From Pseudomonas saxonica (GTDB lineage: Bacteria; Pseudomonadota; Gammaproteobacteria; Pseudomonadales; Pseudomonadaceae): a DNA stretch of 64,000 nucleotides. The stretch is taken from positions 1-64,000 of the forward strand of contig NZ_VFIO01000011.1 of assembly GCF_007858365.1 (NCBI RefSeq). The letters are read 5' to 3'. Both the position numbers and the translations under genes were made by a program. Each line of letters begins with the position of its first letter. Positions within the stretch are counted from its first letter, which is position 1. Below are positions 44,017 to 53,194 of this stretch, piece after piece. The notes beneath the pieces were generated by a model, which saw nothing but the letters and a program-made list of their open reading frames with translations, ran no database searches and had not been told where the DNA came from.

Positions 44017-45705
44017 TCAGGCCGTTACCAGCACTTCTTTGAGCAAACCTTTGAGCATCTTGCCCGACGCATTACGGGCGAACGGGGTGTGTTGCACATG
44101 AATCTGTGCTGGCACCTTGTAGCTCGCCAGACGCTGGGCAAAATAACCACGCACGGCCTCGCGGTCGGGGCAGTCGCCTGGGTTGCCGCGCACCACCACA
44201 AACACCACTTCGCCCAGTACATCGTCCGGTACGGCAAAGGCTGCCGCTTCAATCACGCCGGGCATTTCACACGCGCAGGACTCAATCTCGGCTGCGGAGA
44301 TTTTCTCGCCGCCACGGTTGATCAAATCCTTGGCGCGGTCAGTGATGTAAAGAAAACCTTCCTCGTCAAGATGACCGATATCGCCGGTGTCGAGCCAACC
44401 GTCATTGAGTGTCTGGGCACTGGCTTCAGGCAAGTTCCAGTAGGCGTTCATCAGGGTCGGCGAGCGCACCCAAATCAGCCCGCTGACGCCTGCAGGCAGT
44501 GCACGCTGCGGGCTTTCACCAATGCGCACATCGACAATCGGCAACGGCCAGCCCGCCGACGCCGGTTTATAGACAAACTGATCTCCACCAATGGCTGCGC
44601 AAATGCCGTTGCTTTCGGTCAGGCCGTAACCACTGCCACCGACGGCTTCGGGTTTGCGTTGGGTCAAGTGCGCCAACAGACTGGCCGAGGGGGCAGCCCC
44701 ACCCAGACCCAGGCCGAACAGGCTTTGGGTATCGGCACTGCCGAAGCGTGGCGAGGTCAGCAGTTGCTGCATCATGACCGGCGCACCGTTGAACTGGGTG
44801 CAGTGTTCGTCGCGGATCAGGTCGAAGGCTTTTTCCACGTCCCACTTGTACATCAGCACCAGACGGCGACCACCGCGCAAGGCCAGCAAAAACTGGGCGT
44901 GCAGACCACTGACATGAAACAGCGGCACCGCCATCAAAGTCGTGGGGGCATAACCGCTGTTGATCACGACGCTGATGCGCTCAGGCGAGCTGACCGCGCA
45001 AAAAACGCCCTGAAATTCCAGCGCCACCAAGGCCTGACACACCGCGCCATGGGTCGACAGCACGCCTTTGGCCAGGCTGGTGGTACCCGAGGTGTAGAGG
45101 ATCATCGCCGGGTCATCGGCACTGATGGTCGGTACCGGCGCATCCTGCAGCGGCTCGGCCAGCAGGTCCTCCAGACGCTGGCAGTGCTCGTCACGGGGCT
45201 GGTTGGCATCCATGCCCACCACAACCGTCGCCAAACCTTGTTCGCGCAGGTCATCTTTGAGCAGTTGCAGACGCGGCTCGTCGCACAGTAAAAGTTGCGT
45301 CCCGCTGTCCTGCAACCCATGGAACAACTCGTCGCGCAGGCCCCAGCTGTTCAAGGGCACACACACACCGGCGCAGCGCTGGATCGCAGCAAACGCCACC
45401 AGCCAGGCCGGTTGGTTACGCATGGCGATTGCCACACGGTCGCCCTTGCGCACGCCAAAGCGGTGCACCAGTTGGCCCGCCAGACGATCGACCTGATCAA
45501 AAAACTGTCGGAAGGTCAGGCGTTGTTGCTCCCACACCAGAAATTCGCGATCCGCGTGGGCCCGGCCAGCGTCCATTGCAGCCCAGAGGTTTGGAGCGCT
45601 GTGGCGAAAGTGCTTGGGGCCGCCGGCCACAGGTGTCAGTACTTCATAGGGCGAGCCGGGACCAATCAGTTGATCCCAGGCGCTCTGCCATTGTTCAAGT
45701 TTCAT
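44017..45705 (-). CDS. Acyl-CoA ligase (AMP-binding family) with atypical P-loop
   Basis: 562 aa from the ATG at 45705 (AGGAG 9 bp upstream). The P-loop reads ILYTSGTTSLAKGV, where the family usually has SGTTGxPKG. The other motifs are intact: GYGLTESNG, WLDTGDIGHLDEEGFLYITDRAKDLINRGGEKISAAEIE, and the final Lys of NASGKMLKGLLK. It should activate a carboxylic acid for the acyl-CoA dehydrogenases encoded upstream in the operon. It lies 37 bp downstream of an acyl-CoA dehydrogenase gene. Confidence 0.88.
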   Translation of the reverse strand: MKLEQWQSAWDQLIGPGSPYEVLTPVAGGPKHFRHSAPNLWAAMDAGRAHADREFLVWEQQRLTFRQFFDQVDRLAGQLVHRFGVRKGDRVAIAMRNQPAWLVAFAAIQRCAGVCVPLNSWGLRDELFHGLQDSGTQLLLCDEPRLQLLKDDLREQGLATVVVGMDANQPRDEHCQRLEDLLAEPLQDAPVPTISADDPAMILYTSGTTSLAKGVLSTHGAVCQALVALEFQGVFCAVSSPERISVVINSGYAPTTLMAVPLFHVSGLHAQFLLALRGGRRLVLMYKWDVEKAFDLIRDEHCTQFNGAPVMMQQLLTSPRFGSADTQSLFGLGLGGAAPSASLLAHLTQRKPEAVGGSGYGLTESNGICAAIGGDQFVYKPASAGWPLPIVDVRIGESPQRALPAGVSGLIWVRSPTLMNAYWNLPEASAQTLNDGWLDTGDIGHLDEEGFLYITDRAKDLINRGGEKISAAEIESCACEMPGVIEAAAFAVPDDVLGEVVFVVVRGNPGDCPDREAVRGYFAQRLASYKVPAQIHVQHTPFARNASGKMLKGLLKEVLVTA

Positions 45706-45742
45706 CTTGTTATTCTCCTGACTCGAACCAATGCCCACAGGT

Positions 45743-46870
45743 TTAAGCGAGTGCGCCATAGCGCTCGCAGTGATATTCGGCATCCCCCAGGCACGCTTGT
45801 GCGACACGGATGCGCTTGAGAAACAAACCGACATCCAGCTCGTCGGTGACGCCAATACCGCCGTGCATTTGTACGGCCTCATTGGCTACTTTCACGGCCA
45901 TCAGCCCGGCCTTCCACTTGGCCAAGCTGACCAGCCGCTGACGCTCTACCTCGCTCAAGTCGGCATCGTCCAGCGCTGCCAAGCCAGCCATCACTGCGCT
46001 ACGGGCCAGCGCCAGCTCCACATAGAGCTGGGCCGAACGATGTTGCAGGGACTGAAAAGAACCAATGGCGACGTCAAATTGCACACGGGTTTTCAGGTAG
46101 TCGAGGGTCAAGGCGAACAGCTTTTCAGCCATGCCCAGCATCTCGGCAGCCAGACACACACGGCCGCGATCCAGTGCGATGGTCAATGCTGCACTGGCTG
46201 AGCCAGGATCGCCCAACAGGGCATCCGGCCCGACCTGCACCTGATTCAGTTGCAAGTGCGCGTGGTTACGCGAGTCAATCAGCGACAAGGGTTCGACACT
46301 TAAACCCGGCGCATCGGCTGGCACCAGAAACAGGCTGACACCCTGCTGCGCATTGCCCGCAACAACGAGATAGCCATCAGCCCCTACCCCGTCTATGACG
46401 AACGTTTTTTGCCCGTTCAGACAGAACCCCTGCGCATTGGCTACAACCTGCACCGCCAACTGCGCGGGGCTGTGCCGTGGGCGCTCGTCCAGTGCCAGGG
46501 CCAGGCGTTGCTCGCCGCTGATGGTGGCCGACAGCCAGCGATCTTGCTGTTGCGCATTGCCTTGCAAGTGCAACAGCGAACCGCACAGCACCACGCTTGA
46601 AAGCAACGGTGAAGCACTGAGGTTGCTGCCGATGGATTCAAAAATCGGGCCCAGGCCCATACAGCCGAAATCCAGTCCGCCGAGGTTTTCGGGGAATGGG
46701 ATCGCACTCCAGCCCAGTGCTACCGCCTCTTGCCACAGCTGGCTGTCGAAGCCGAGTTCACTGCCCTCGTCACGCAAGGCACGCTGGCGGGATACGGGAC
46801 TGCGCGCCGCCAGAAACTCGCGGGCGCTGTCGGCCAACAGCCGATGATCTTCGCTATAAAGCAGGTTCAT
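45743..46870 (-). CDS. Acyl-CoA dehydrogenase, probable partner subunit
   Basis: 375 aa. It has the FAD/acyl-CoA dehydrogenase fold, with C-terminal VQMHGGIGVTDELDVGLFLKRIRV but without the GGxxEIQ block seen in the neighbouring 396-aa enzyme. Such complementary pairs encoded side by side are typical of the heterotetrameric ChsE1-ChsE2/FadE28-FadE29 type that act on steroid side-chain CoA esters. It starts 11 bp downstream of its presumed partner. Confidence 0.85.
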   Translation of the reverse strand: MNLLYSEDHRLLADSAREFLAARSPVSRQRALRDEGSELGFDSQLWQEAVALGWSAIPFPENLGGLDFGCMGLGPIFESIGSNLSASPLLSSVVLCGSLLHLQGNAQQQDRWLSATISGEQRLALALDERPRHSPAQLAVQVVANAQGFCLNGQKTFVIDGVGADGYLVVAGNAQQGVSLFLVPADAPGLSVEPLSLIDSRNHAHLQLNQVQVGPDALLGDPGSASAALTIALDRGRVCLAAEMLGMAEKLFALTLDYLKTRVQFDVAIGSFQSLQHRSAQLYVELALARSAVMAGLAALDDADLSEVERQRLVSLAKWKAGLMAVKVANEAVQMHGGIGVTDELDVGLFLKRIRVAQACLGDAEYHCERYGALA

Positions 46871-46881
46871 GGTCTGGATCC

Positions 46882-48072
46882 TTACTTGACTTCAGGCAGG
46901 CCCAAGACCCGCTTGGCGATCACATTGAGCTGAATTTCCGACGCGCCGCCAGAAATCGTCAGGGCGAAACTGTTTAACCAACCGCGGGTAATCGCCTGTT
47001 CTTGTGGAGTAAACGCCGCCTTGTCCCAGCCCAGCGCATTCACCCCCATGACATCCAGCAGCACCTCAAACTTGTCGCGTTCCTGTTCGGTGTGCACCAG
47101 CTTCATGATCGACATCAGCCCACTGACGTCTTGCCCGGCGCGGGCTTCTTCACCCATGCGCTGCACTGTCAGGTTGTAGCTGTGCTCGTTCATCGCGCAG
47201 GCCACCGCCCGCGCTGCCAATGCCGACTCGCTTAACCCGGCGGGTTCGGGCAGGTATTCCTGCACCAGCGGCAGCAGGTGAAAATGCGTCGGCAAGCTGA
47301 ACTCGCCGAACTTGGACATGGCTTTGCGCTCGTGCTGCAACAGGCGCTTGGCCAGGTTCCAGCCGCCGTGCAAGGGGCCAATCAACTGGCTTTTTGGCAC
47401 TTTCACGCCGTCAAAGAACACCTGGCAAAACGCCGATTTACCACTGATCAAATCAATCGGCGCGACACTCACACCGGGGCTTTTCATGTCCAGCACAATC
47501 AGGCTAATGCCCGCGTGCTTACTGGCGCTGCCATCGGTCCTGACCAATGCGTACATCCAGTCCGACTTGTCACCGTAAGAGGTCCAGATCTTGCTGCCAT
47601 CCACCACAAAGTGATCGCCCTCATCCCGGGCAGTGGTTTTCAGGCTGGCCAGATCAGAACCCGCATTGGGTTCGGAAAACCCTTGGCACCATCGCACTTC
47701 ACCACGGGTCATCGGGGCCAACAGGTTGAGTTTTTGCTCTTCGGTGCCGAATTCCAGCAACACGGGTCCCAACATCCAGATGCCCAGATTGATTTGCGGC
47801 GGGCGGCATTTAAGGCGCCGCAGCTCGCTTTCAAGCACGGCGTTATATTCTGCACTCAGGCCGCCACCGCCGTAGGCTTGCGGCCAGTCTGGGCAGAACC
47901 AGCCTTTGTCACGCATGCGCTCGAACCACAGCCGGGCGTCAGCATTGGGAAACTCGACGTCACTGCCTCCCCAGACCAACTCCCCTTCAGGGATGGCTTT
48001 ACGCTGCGATGGCGGGCAATTGGCCTCAAGCCAACTGCGGGTCTGCTCTCTGAACTGTTCAATCGCGCTCAT
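46882..48072 (-). CDS. Acyl-CoA dehydrogenase, probable catalytic partner
   Basis: 396 aa from the ATG at 48072; upstream codons run into a repeat. It has WCQGFSEPNAGSDLASLKTTARDEGDHFVVDGSKIWTSYGD (FAD and substrate region) and the C-terminal GGASEIQLNVIAKRVLGLP. It forms a gene pair with 45743-46870. The expected reaction is alpha,beta-dehydrogenation of a bulky acyl-CoA. Confidence 0.87.
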   Translation of the reverse strand: MSAIEQFREQTRSWLEANCPPSQRKAIPEGELVWGGSDVEFPNADARLWFERMRDKGWFCPDWPQAYGGGGLSAEYNAVLESELRRLKCRPPQINLGIWMLGPVLLEFGTEEQKLNLLAPMTRGEVRWCQGFSEPNAGSDLASLKTTARDEGDHFVVDGSKIWTSYGDKSDWMYALVRTDGSASKHAGISLIVLDMKSPGVSVAPIDLISGKSAFCQVFFDGVKVPKSQLIGPLHGGWNLAKRLLQHERKAMSKFGEFSLPTHFHLLPLVQEYLPEPAGLSESALAARAVACAMNEHSYNLTVQRMGEEARAGQDVSGLMSIMKLVHTEQERDKFEVLLDVMGVNALGWDKAAFTPQEQAITRGWLNSFALTISGGASEIQLNVIAKRVLGLPEVK

Positions 48073-48087
48073 GTAATTACCTGTGAT

Positions 48088-48242
48088 GAAGTCGTAGCAG
48101 CTGCCGAGTTTTACGAGGCTGCGTCCGGGGACGAAGTCCTCGCAAACCCTGACTATTCGGTATGCCTGAACCACCATGGAGCCTCAGTCTGCGACTGCTG
48201 AGCAGTCGGACGCGGCCTCGTTCTACTCGACCGCTGCTACGG
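48088..48242. repeat. Degenerate extragenic inverted repeat
   Basis: The ends gtagcagctgccgag (48093) and ctcgaccgctgctac (to 48240) are complementary apart from a few bases. The inside has diverged. It is the same family as 2897-3009 and the large array. It fills the 188-bp gap between two acyl-CoA dehydrogenase genes. Confidence 0.65.
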
Positions 48243-48260
48243 GGCTAAAGACGGTATCGC

Positions 48261-49430
48261 TCAGCGCTGGGTTCGCGGCATGCCCAGGCCGAACTGGGCA
48301 ATCAGCTCACGCTGGATTTCGTTGGTGCCACCCCCAAAGGTCAAGGTCACTGAGGCACGTACTTCGTACTCCAGTTCGCCCTGCATGAGCGAAGCAGGCG
48401 AACCACCGCGCACCAGCCCGTTGGCACCGACGATGTTGCTCAGCACACGCAGGATCTCGATAGCCGATTCCGAGCCATACACCTTGGTGGTCGACGCCAG
48501 CGCCACGTCCATGCGGTCATGTTCCAGGTCGGCGGCGATGCGCAGATTGATCAGGCGCATCGCTTCGAGTCGGGCATAGCACTGCGCCAAACCCGCCCGA
48601 ACCCACGCTTTGTCAGTCGCCTTGACACCGTTTTCGTCGGCTTCGCGCGCCCACATCAAGACCCGGCGAAACAATCCGACCACTTTGTCGGACCAGGCGC
48701 CCAACCCTAGACGCTCGTGGTTCAGTTGCGCAGTTATCAGCTTCCAGCCGCCGTGCAACTCACCCACCAGCATGTCGCAGGGCACCCGCACGTTGTCGTA
48801 ATAGGTGGCCGCTGTCGGATTGCTGGTGGTCGGGATAACGGTGGTCGAGAAGCCCTCGGCGCGCGTATCCAGAATCAGGATCGACACGCCCTTGTGCCGA
48901 GGCCGTTCCGGATCGGTACGCGCAGCCAGCCAGATGTAATCGGCCGACTCGGCACCCGACGTCCAGAGTTTGTTGCCATTCACCACGAAGGTGTCGCCCT
49001 CAAGCCGGGCGGTGGTTTTCAGCACCGCCAGATCGCTGCCCGCATCCGGCTCGGAATAACCGATGGCAAAAATGATTTCGCCTGCCGCAATGCCCGGCAA
49101 GAATTTGGCTTTCTGTGCCTGGGTGCCGTGGGCCATCAAGGCCGGCCCCACGGTGCTGATGGTCACAAACGGCAGCGGTGCCCCGGCAATATTGGCCTCT
49201 TCAAAGAAGATAAATTGCTCGGTAGGGCCGTAACCCTGACCGCCGTGCTCCTTGGGCCAGCCCACGGCCAGCCAGCCGTCACGGCCCATCTGGCGGATGG
49301 TGTCGCGGTACAGTTCGCCGCCCTCCTTGCCGCGCAATTGATCACGCAGTTCAGGGGTCATCAGGTTTTGGAAGTAGTCGCGCACTTTATGGCGCAGGGC
49401 GTGTTGCTCGGGCGTGAGGTCGACGTACAT
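48261..49430 (-). CDS. Acyl-CoA dehydrogenase (catalytic-type subunit)
   Basis: 389 aa. It has FAIGYSEPDAGSDLAVLKTTARLEGDTFVVNGNKLWTSGAE and a C-terminal FGGGTNEIQRELIAQFGLGMP, as in the FadE29/ChsE-type catalytic subunits. The start follows the thiolase stop without a gap. Its likely partner is the 377-aa enzyme at 51019-52152, which has the HGGIG-type C-terminus. Confidence 0.88.
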   Translation of the reverse strand: MYVDLTPEQHALRHKVRDYFQNLMTPELRDQLRGKEGGELYRDTIRQMGRDGWLAVGWPKEHGGQGYGPTEQFIFFEEANIAGAPLPFVTISTVGPALMAHGTQAQKAKFLPGIAAGEIIFAIGYSEPDAGSDLAVLKTTARLEGDTFVVNGNKLWTSGAESADYIWLAARTDPERPRHKGVSILILDTRAEGFSTTVIPTTSNPTAATYYDNVRVPCDMLVGELHGGWKLITAQLNHERLGLGAWSDKVVGLFRRVLMWAREADENGVKATDKAWVRAGLAQCYARLEAMRLINLRIAADLEHDRMDVALASTTKVYGSESAIEILRVLSNIVGANGLVRGGSPASLMQGELEYEVRASVTLTFGGGTNEIQRELIAQFGLGMPRTQR

Positions 49431-50609
49431 TCAGGCTGCTCCCAAAATCAGACCGCTGGTGGGTACGCCTGTACCGGCCGTGACCAGTACGTTTTCGACA
49501 CTGTCCACCTGGTTGACGGCACTGCCACGCACTTGCCGTACGGCTTCGGCCACGCCGTTCATGCCGTGGATGTAGGCCTCGCCCAACTGCCCGCCGTGGG
49601 TGTTGATCGGGAACTTGCCACCTCGGGCATGGTGCCCCGCGCGAATAAATTCCTTGGCTTCGCCCCGCTCGCACAAGCCGAACTCTTCAAGCTGGGGCAA
49701 TACAAACGGAGTGAAGTGGTCGTAGATCACCGCCGTCTGCAAGGCTTCTGGGCCGAGGCCTGACTGGCGATACAACTCTTTGGCCACTACGCCCATTTCT
49801 GGCAGCCCGGTAATGTCATCGCGGTAGAACGAGGTCATGATTTGCTGGCCAGAGGTAATCCCCTGAGAACCGGCCTTGATCATCACCGGCTTTTGGCGCA
49901 GATCTTTGGCGCGCTCGGCCGAGGTGATCACCATCGCCACCGCGCCATCCGATTCCTGGCAGCAATCAAGCAAGTGCAGCGGCTCGCAGATCCAGCGTGA
50001 CGCCTGATGCTCTTCCAGAGTGATGGGCTTGCCATAAAAGAACGCCGCCGGGTTAGTCGCGGCAAAATCTCGAACGGCCACGGCCACGCGGCCAAAATCT
50101 TCTGATGTCGCGCCATAGGTGTGCATATATCGCTGGGCAAACATGCCGACCCAGGACGCGGGTGTATGCAAGCCGTGGGGCATGTACCAGCCGTAATTGA
50201 CGTTTTCAAAAATCGGGGTGGAGGCAAAGCCGTAACTGCCGCTGCCGAAGCGATACCACGAACGCTCGTTCATGGCGCGATAGACCACCACCACCTTGGC
50301 CACGCCGGTCGCCACGGCCATCGCGGCATGCATGATCGGCGCACAGGCGGCACCTCCGCCATGGGGCACCTGGGAGAAAAACTTGACGTCTTTGCAACCC
50401 AGCAGGCGGGCAATTTCGTATTCCGGAACTTTGTCCACGGAGTACGAGCTGAACCCTTCAACTTCACTGGGATCAATGCCGGCGTCTTTAAGCGCTGCCA
50501 GGGTGGCTTCCATGGCCAGGCGCAGCTCGGTGCGGCCAGAGTTCTTGGAAAATTCAGTGGCACCCAAACCAACAATGGCGGCGCTACCGGAAAGTGACGA
50601 TTGCGTCAT
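49431..50609 (-). CDS. Thiolase-superfamily protein, Ltp2/SCP2-like (possible aldolase)
   Basis: 392 aa. The thiolase fold is clear (AIVGLGATEFSK, NTHGGQLGEAYIHGMNGVAEAVRQVRG). The usual catalytic Cys region is divergent (HGGGAACAPIMHAAM), while the HGG...YIHGMN...EAVRQ.RG block is that of Ltp2-type proteins. Ltp2 cleaves a beta-hydroxyacyl-CoA by retro-aldol reaction together with a DUF35 partner. The MaoC gene and the MaoC-DUF35 fusion lie just upstream. The retro-aldolase role is inference. Confidence 0.85.
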   Translation of the reverse strand: MTQSSLSGSAAIVGLGATEFSKNSGRTELRLAMEATLAALKDAGIDPSEVEGFSSYSVDKVPEYEIARLLGCKDVKFFSQVPHGGGAACAPIMHAAMAVATGVAKVVVVYRAMNERSWYRFGSGSYGFASTPIFENVNYGWYMPHGLHTPASWVGMFAQRYMHTYGATSEDFGRVAVAVRDFAATNPAAFFYGKPITLEEHQASRWICEPLHLLDCCQESDGAVAMVITSAERAKDLRQKPVMIKAGSQGITSGQQIMTSFYRDDITGLPEMGVVAKELYRQSGLGPEALQTAVIYDHFTPFVLPQLEEFGLCERGEAKEFIRAGHHARGGKFPINTHGGQLGEAYIHGMNGVAEAVRQVRGSAVNQVDSVENVLVTAGTGVPTSGLILGAA

Positions 50610-50627
50610 GTGTGCTGTCTCCCGCTA

Positions 50628-51047
50628 TCAAGGCAGAACCAGCGCGACCGTACCGGTCACGTGGTTGCCCATGGAATTTTTGCCGCTGAGGGTGATTTCC
50701 ACCGTGCGGGTGGCGGCATCCTGGCCCGTCACGGCGCCGTTGAAGGTCATACAATCGCCGGGGTAGTTAGGTGCACCGAGCTTGATTTTCAGCGACGTAA
50801 AACGCGCTGCCGGGCCGGCCCACTCTTCGACAAAGCGTTGCACCAGACCGTTGGTGGTCAGGATGTTCATAAAGATATGCGGTGAACCCAGCGCTTGTGC
50901 GGCGTTGAGGTCATGGTGACCAGGGAAATAGTCGCGGGTCGCAATCGCGCCGCCCGTTACCAGCCCCACGGTGATCGGGATCGCCAGAGGCGGCAGTGCT
51001 TCGCCGGGGCGTACGTCATCAAAGCGCTTGGTGTTCTTCAAGGTCAT
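50628..51047 (-). CDS. MaoC-like dehydratase subunit (ChsH1-like)
   Basis: 139 aa, a single hot-dog domain. It opens with FDDVRPGEALPPLAIPITVG and has RDYFPGHHDLNAAQALGSPHIFMNILTTNGLV, then AATRTVEITLSGKNSMGNHVTGTVALVLP. Small MaoC subunits of this type combine with a MaoC-DUF35 protein to make the enoyl-CoA hydratase ChsH1-ChsH2 of steroid side-chain degradation. It overlaps the next acyl-CoA dehydrogenase by 29 bp. Confidence 0.85.
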   Translation of the reverse strand: MTLKNTKRFDDVRPGEALPPLAIPITVGLVTGGAIATRDYFPGHHDLNAAQALGSPHIFMNILTTNGLVQRFVEEWAGPAARFTSLKIKLGAPNYPGDCMTFNGAVTGQDAATRTVEITLSGKNSMGNHVTGTVALVLP

Positions 51048-52152
51048 ATTTCCATCCCAGCTTGTCGTTATGGCTCAGCCAATCGCCGAGGCGTTCAAGG
51101 CTTGCTGCCGATCCGCCCAGGGCACTGCCCAGCGCGCGGCTCCAGTAGAGAAAACGGTGCATCGGGTACGTCAGGTCGACGCCGATACCGCCATGTACGT
51201 GCTGAGCGTTATGCCCGATCACATGGCCCGCTTCACAGGCCTGCCAAGCGGTGGCCAGTGCTTCGCTCGGCGCAGGCAAACCGGCGTCGAGCCGATAGCA
51301 CAATTGCCACAAGCAACTGCGCAACGCTTCAAGGGCGATATGGGCGTTGGCCATGCTCATTTGCACCGCCTGAAAACTGCCAATGCTGCGGTCGAACTGG
51401 CGGCGGTCGGTGACGTACTCCACCGTGCGGCGAATCTGTTCGGCGCTGACGCCCAGCTGCAATGCCGCCAAAGCCGCCGTGCTGCGCGGCTCCAGCCAGT
51501 CCAGTGCGGCTACCGGGAGCAACTGCTGGGCAGTAATGGGCAGCCCGTCAATATGCAGATCGGCAATCCCTTCGCCGTGGGTCAAACGCCCAGGTATATG
51601 GGTGATCCCTTTCGCGGCCAGTTCGACAAACGCCAGACGCGGCTGACCTTCAGCGTTGACCAGCAGCAAAGCAGCCTGAGACTGTTGCGCCAGTGCCAAG
51701 GCACCGACTCGCCCACTCAGACGCCATCCGCCCTCAACCGGCTGAGCGTGCAGTGTCATTCCGTGAGCAGTGTTGAGCCCGCTCAAGTCCAGGGTCAGCA
51801 GGGTACGTCCCGCCGCCGCGTCATCAGCCCATGCTTGCAAGGCCGGGTCTGCGAACTGTGCCAAGGTTGCGGCGGTCAACTGATGGCGCCACAACGGCAC
51901 CTGCCCCAGTGCACGCCCTTGCGCCTCCAGCACGCACATCAACTCGGTCATGCCCAGCCCGCTGCCACCCTGCTGCTCCGGGATGGCCAAGGCCTGCAAA
52001 CCGGTCTCCACGCACAATTGCCACAACGGTTCCATATAGGCTTGATCGCGCGTGTCGTACTGACGCAAACGGTCATCGGTGCAATAGTCGGCAAACACGC
52101 TTTGAGCCATTTCGGCAATCGCGAGCTGCTCTTCGGTTAATTCAAAATCCAT
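51019..52152 (-). CDS. Acyl-CoA dehydrogenase (partner-type subunit)
   Basis: 377 aa. It has an N-terminal DFELTEEQLAIAEMAQSVFADY and a C-terminal AQHVHGGIGVDLTYPMHRFLYWSRAL. It lacks the GGTNEIQ motif. It fits the second subunit of a heteromeric dehydrogenase with 48261-49430. The adjacent MaoC and MaoC-DUF35 genes reproduce the ChsE-ChsH2-ChsH1-Ltp2 grouping of the mycobacterial igr operon. Confidence 0.86.
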   Translation of the reverse strand: MDFELTEEQLAIAEMAQSVFADYCTDDRLRQYDTRDQAYMEPLWQLCVETGLQALAIPEQQGGSGLGMTELMCVLEAQGRALGQVPLWRHQLTAATLAQFADPALQAWADDAAAGRTLLTLDLSGLNTAHGMTLHAQPVEGGWRLSGRVGALALAQQSQAALLLVNAEGQPRLAFVELAAKGITHIPGRLTHGEGIADLHIDGLPITAQQLLPVAALDWLEPRSTAALAALQLGVSAEQIRRTVEYVTDRRQFDRSIGSFQAVQMSMANAHIALEALRSCLWQLCYRLDAGLPAPSEALATAWQACEAGHVIGHNAQHVHGGIGVDLTYPMHRFLYWSRALGSALGGSAASLERLGDWLSHNDKLGWKYDLEEHQAL

Positions 52153-52153
52153 G

Positions 52154-53140
52154 CTATGCCCCCTGCTCGGCGACTGGCCGGAACATCGGCAAGGTCATTT
52201 CACCGTCAAAGGTCTGGAACTCAAGCTGCAAGGCCTGACCGATACGCAGGTCCTCACGGGTTACACCCGCCAGCCCCGCCACCAGACGCACGCCCTCCTC
52301 AAGCTCGATCAAGCCAATGGGATTGGGATGATCGAACGGCGCTACTTCGGGGTAATGCATGATCACAAATGAATACAGGCTGGCGCGGCCACTGGCCTCA
52401 ACGCTGTCCCAATCAAAGGAGTGACATTCGATACACACCGGTGCGGGCGGATGACGCAGGGTCTGGCATTGGGTGCAGCGCTGAATCAGCAACTTGCCCG
52501 CATCGCAGCCTTCCCAGAAAAACCGCGTGTCATCGCTCATGCCCGGTTTAGGACGCTTGATCACGGGCGCGGCATCCGCCTTGGCCGGCTCAGCCTTGAC
52601 ACTGTGATCCTTGGCCGGGCGGAACTTGAAGACGCGGAACAGCAACTCGCCCACCGCCTCGTCGCCACTTTTGTGCTCGACGAAATAACTCATCACCAGG
52701 GTGACAAAAAAGCCGGTGCCCAGCCCCGTGGTTTTCTCGTCGCCCACCGAGTCCAGACGCGTCGTGTAGTAGAGCTTTTCGCCCGGACGCAAGTTGCGGT
52801 TGAAAGTCAGCTCAGAGTTGACCGCCACCACAGACGGATAGCCGTAACTCTCGATCAGCTTGAGCACTTCATACGGATTTTCCGTGGTCGAGCCCGGCGG
52901 GTAGTTGTTGGCATGAAAGCCTTCCAGGCACCAGACCTGCAACATTGCCGGTGGTGCAACCAGCCCGTCCTGTTCACTGTTAGCGGCCGTGACCGCATCG
53001 GTGTACAGCGGGTTGTCGACGCCCATGATCTCGCACCATTGGCGAATCATCGGGGCGTTGACCTCGTCCCAGGCGTAGACGCGACCATATTCACGCCCCA
53101 CCAGGGCGCGCACGTCGGTTAGCAATTGAGAATCAGCCAC
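52154..53140 (-). CDS. MaoC-like dehydratase fused to DUF35 (ChsH2-like)
   Basis: 328 aa. Residues about 1-170 are an FAS1-type/MaoC hot-dog domain (REYGRVYAWDEVNAPMIRQWCEIMGVDNPLYTD, APPAMLQVW). Residues about 195-328 are DUF35: FFWEGCDAGKLLIQRCTQCQTLRHPPAPVCIECHS with a complete C-x2-C/C-x2-C ribbon, then an OB-fold. This is the architecture of ChsH2, whose DUF35 part binds the thiolase-like Ltp2. It is 1 bp upstream of the acyl-CoA dehydrogenase gene. Confidence 0.9.
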   Translation of the reverse strand: MADSQLLTDVRALVGREYGRVYAWDEVNAPMIRQWCEIMGVDNPLYTDAVTAANSEQDGLVAPPAMLQVWCLEGFHANNYPPGSTTENPYEVLKLIESYGYPSVVAVNSELTFNRNLRPGEKLYYTTRLDSVGDEKTTGLGTGFFVTLVMSYFVEHKSGDEAVGELLFRVFKFRPAKDHSVKAEPAKADAAPVIKRPKPGMSDDTRFFWEGCDAGKLLIQRCTQCQTLRHPPAPVCIECHSFDWDSVEASGRASLYSFVIMHYPEVAPFDHPNPIGLIELEEGVRLVAGLAGVTREDLRIGQALQLEFQTFDGEMTLPMFRPVAEQGA

Positions 53141-53194
53141 GTTCGTCTCCTGCGTGTAGAGAACGGCAACCCACTGGTCGCCGCTTAAGGTCGA

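Noticed and set aside
44089..45291. 400-codon frame antisense to the acyl-CoA ligase
   Set aside because: It lies opposite a gene with complete AMP-binding motifs and has no recognisable domain.
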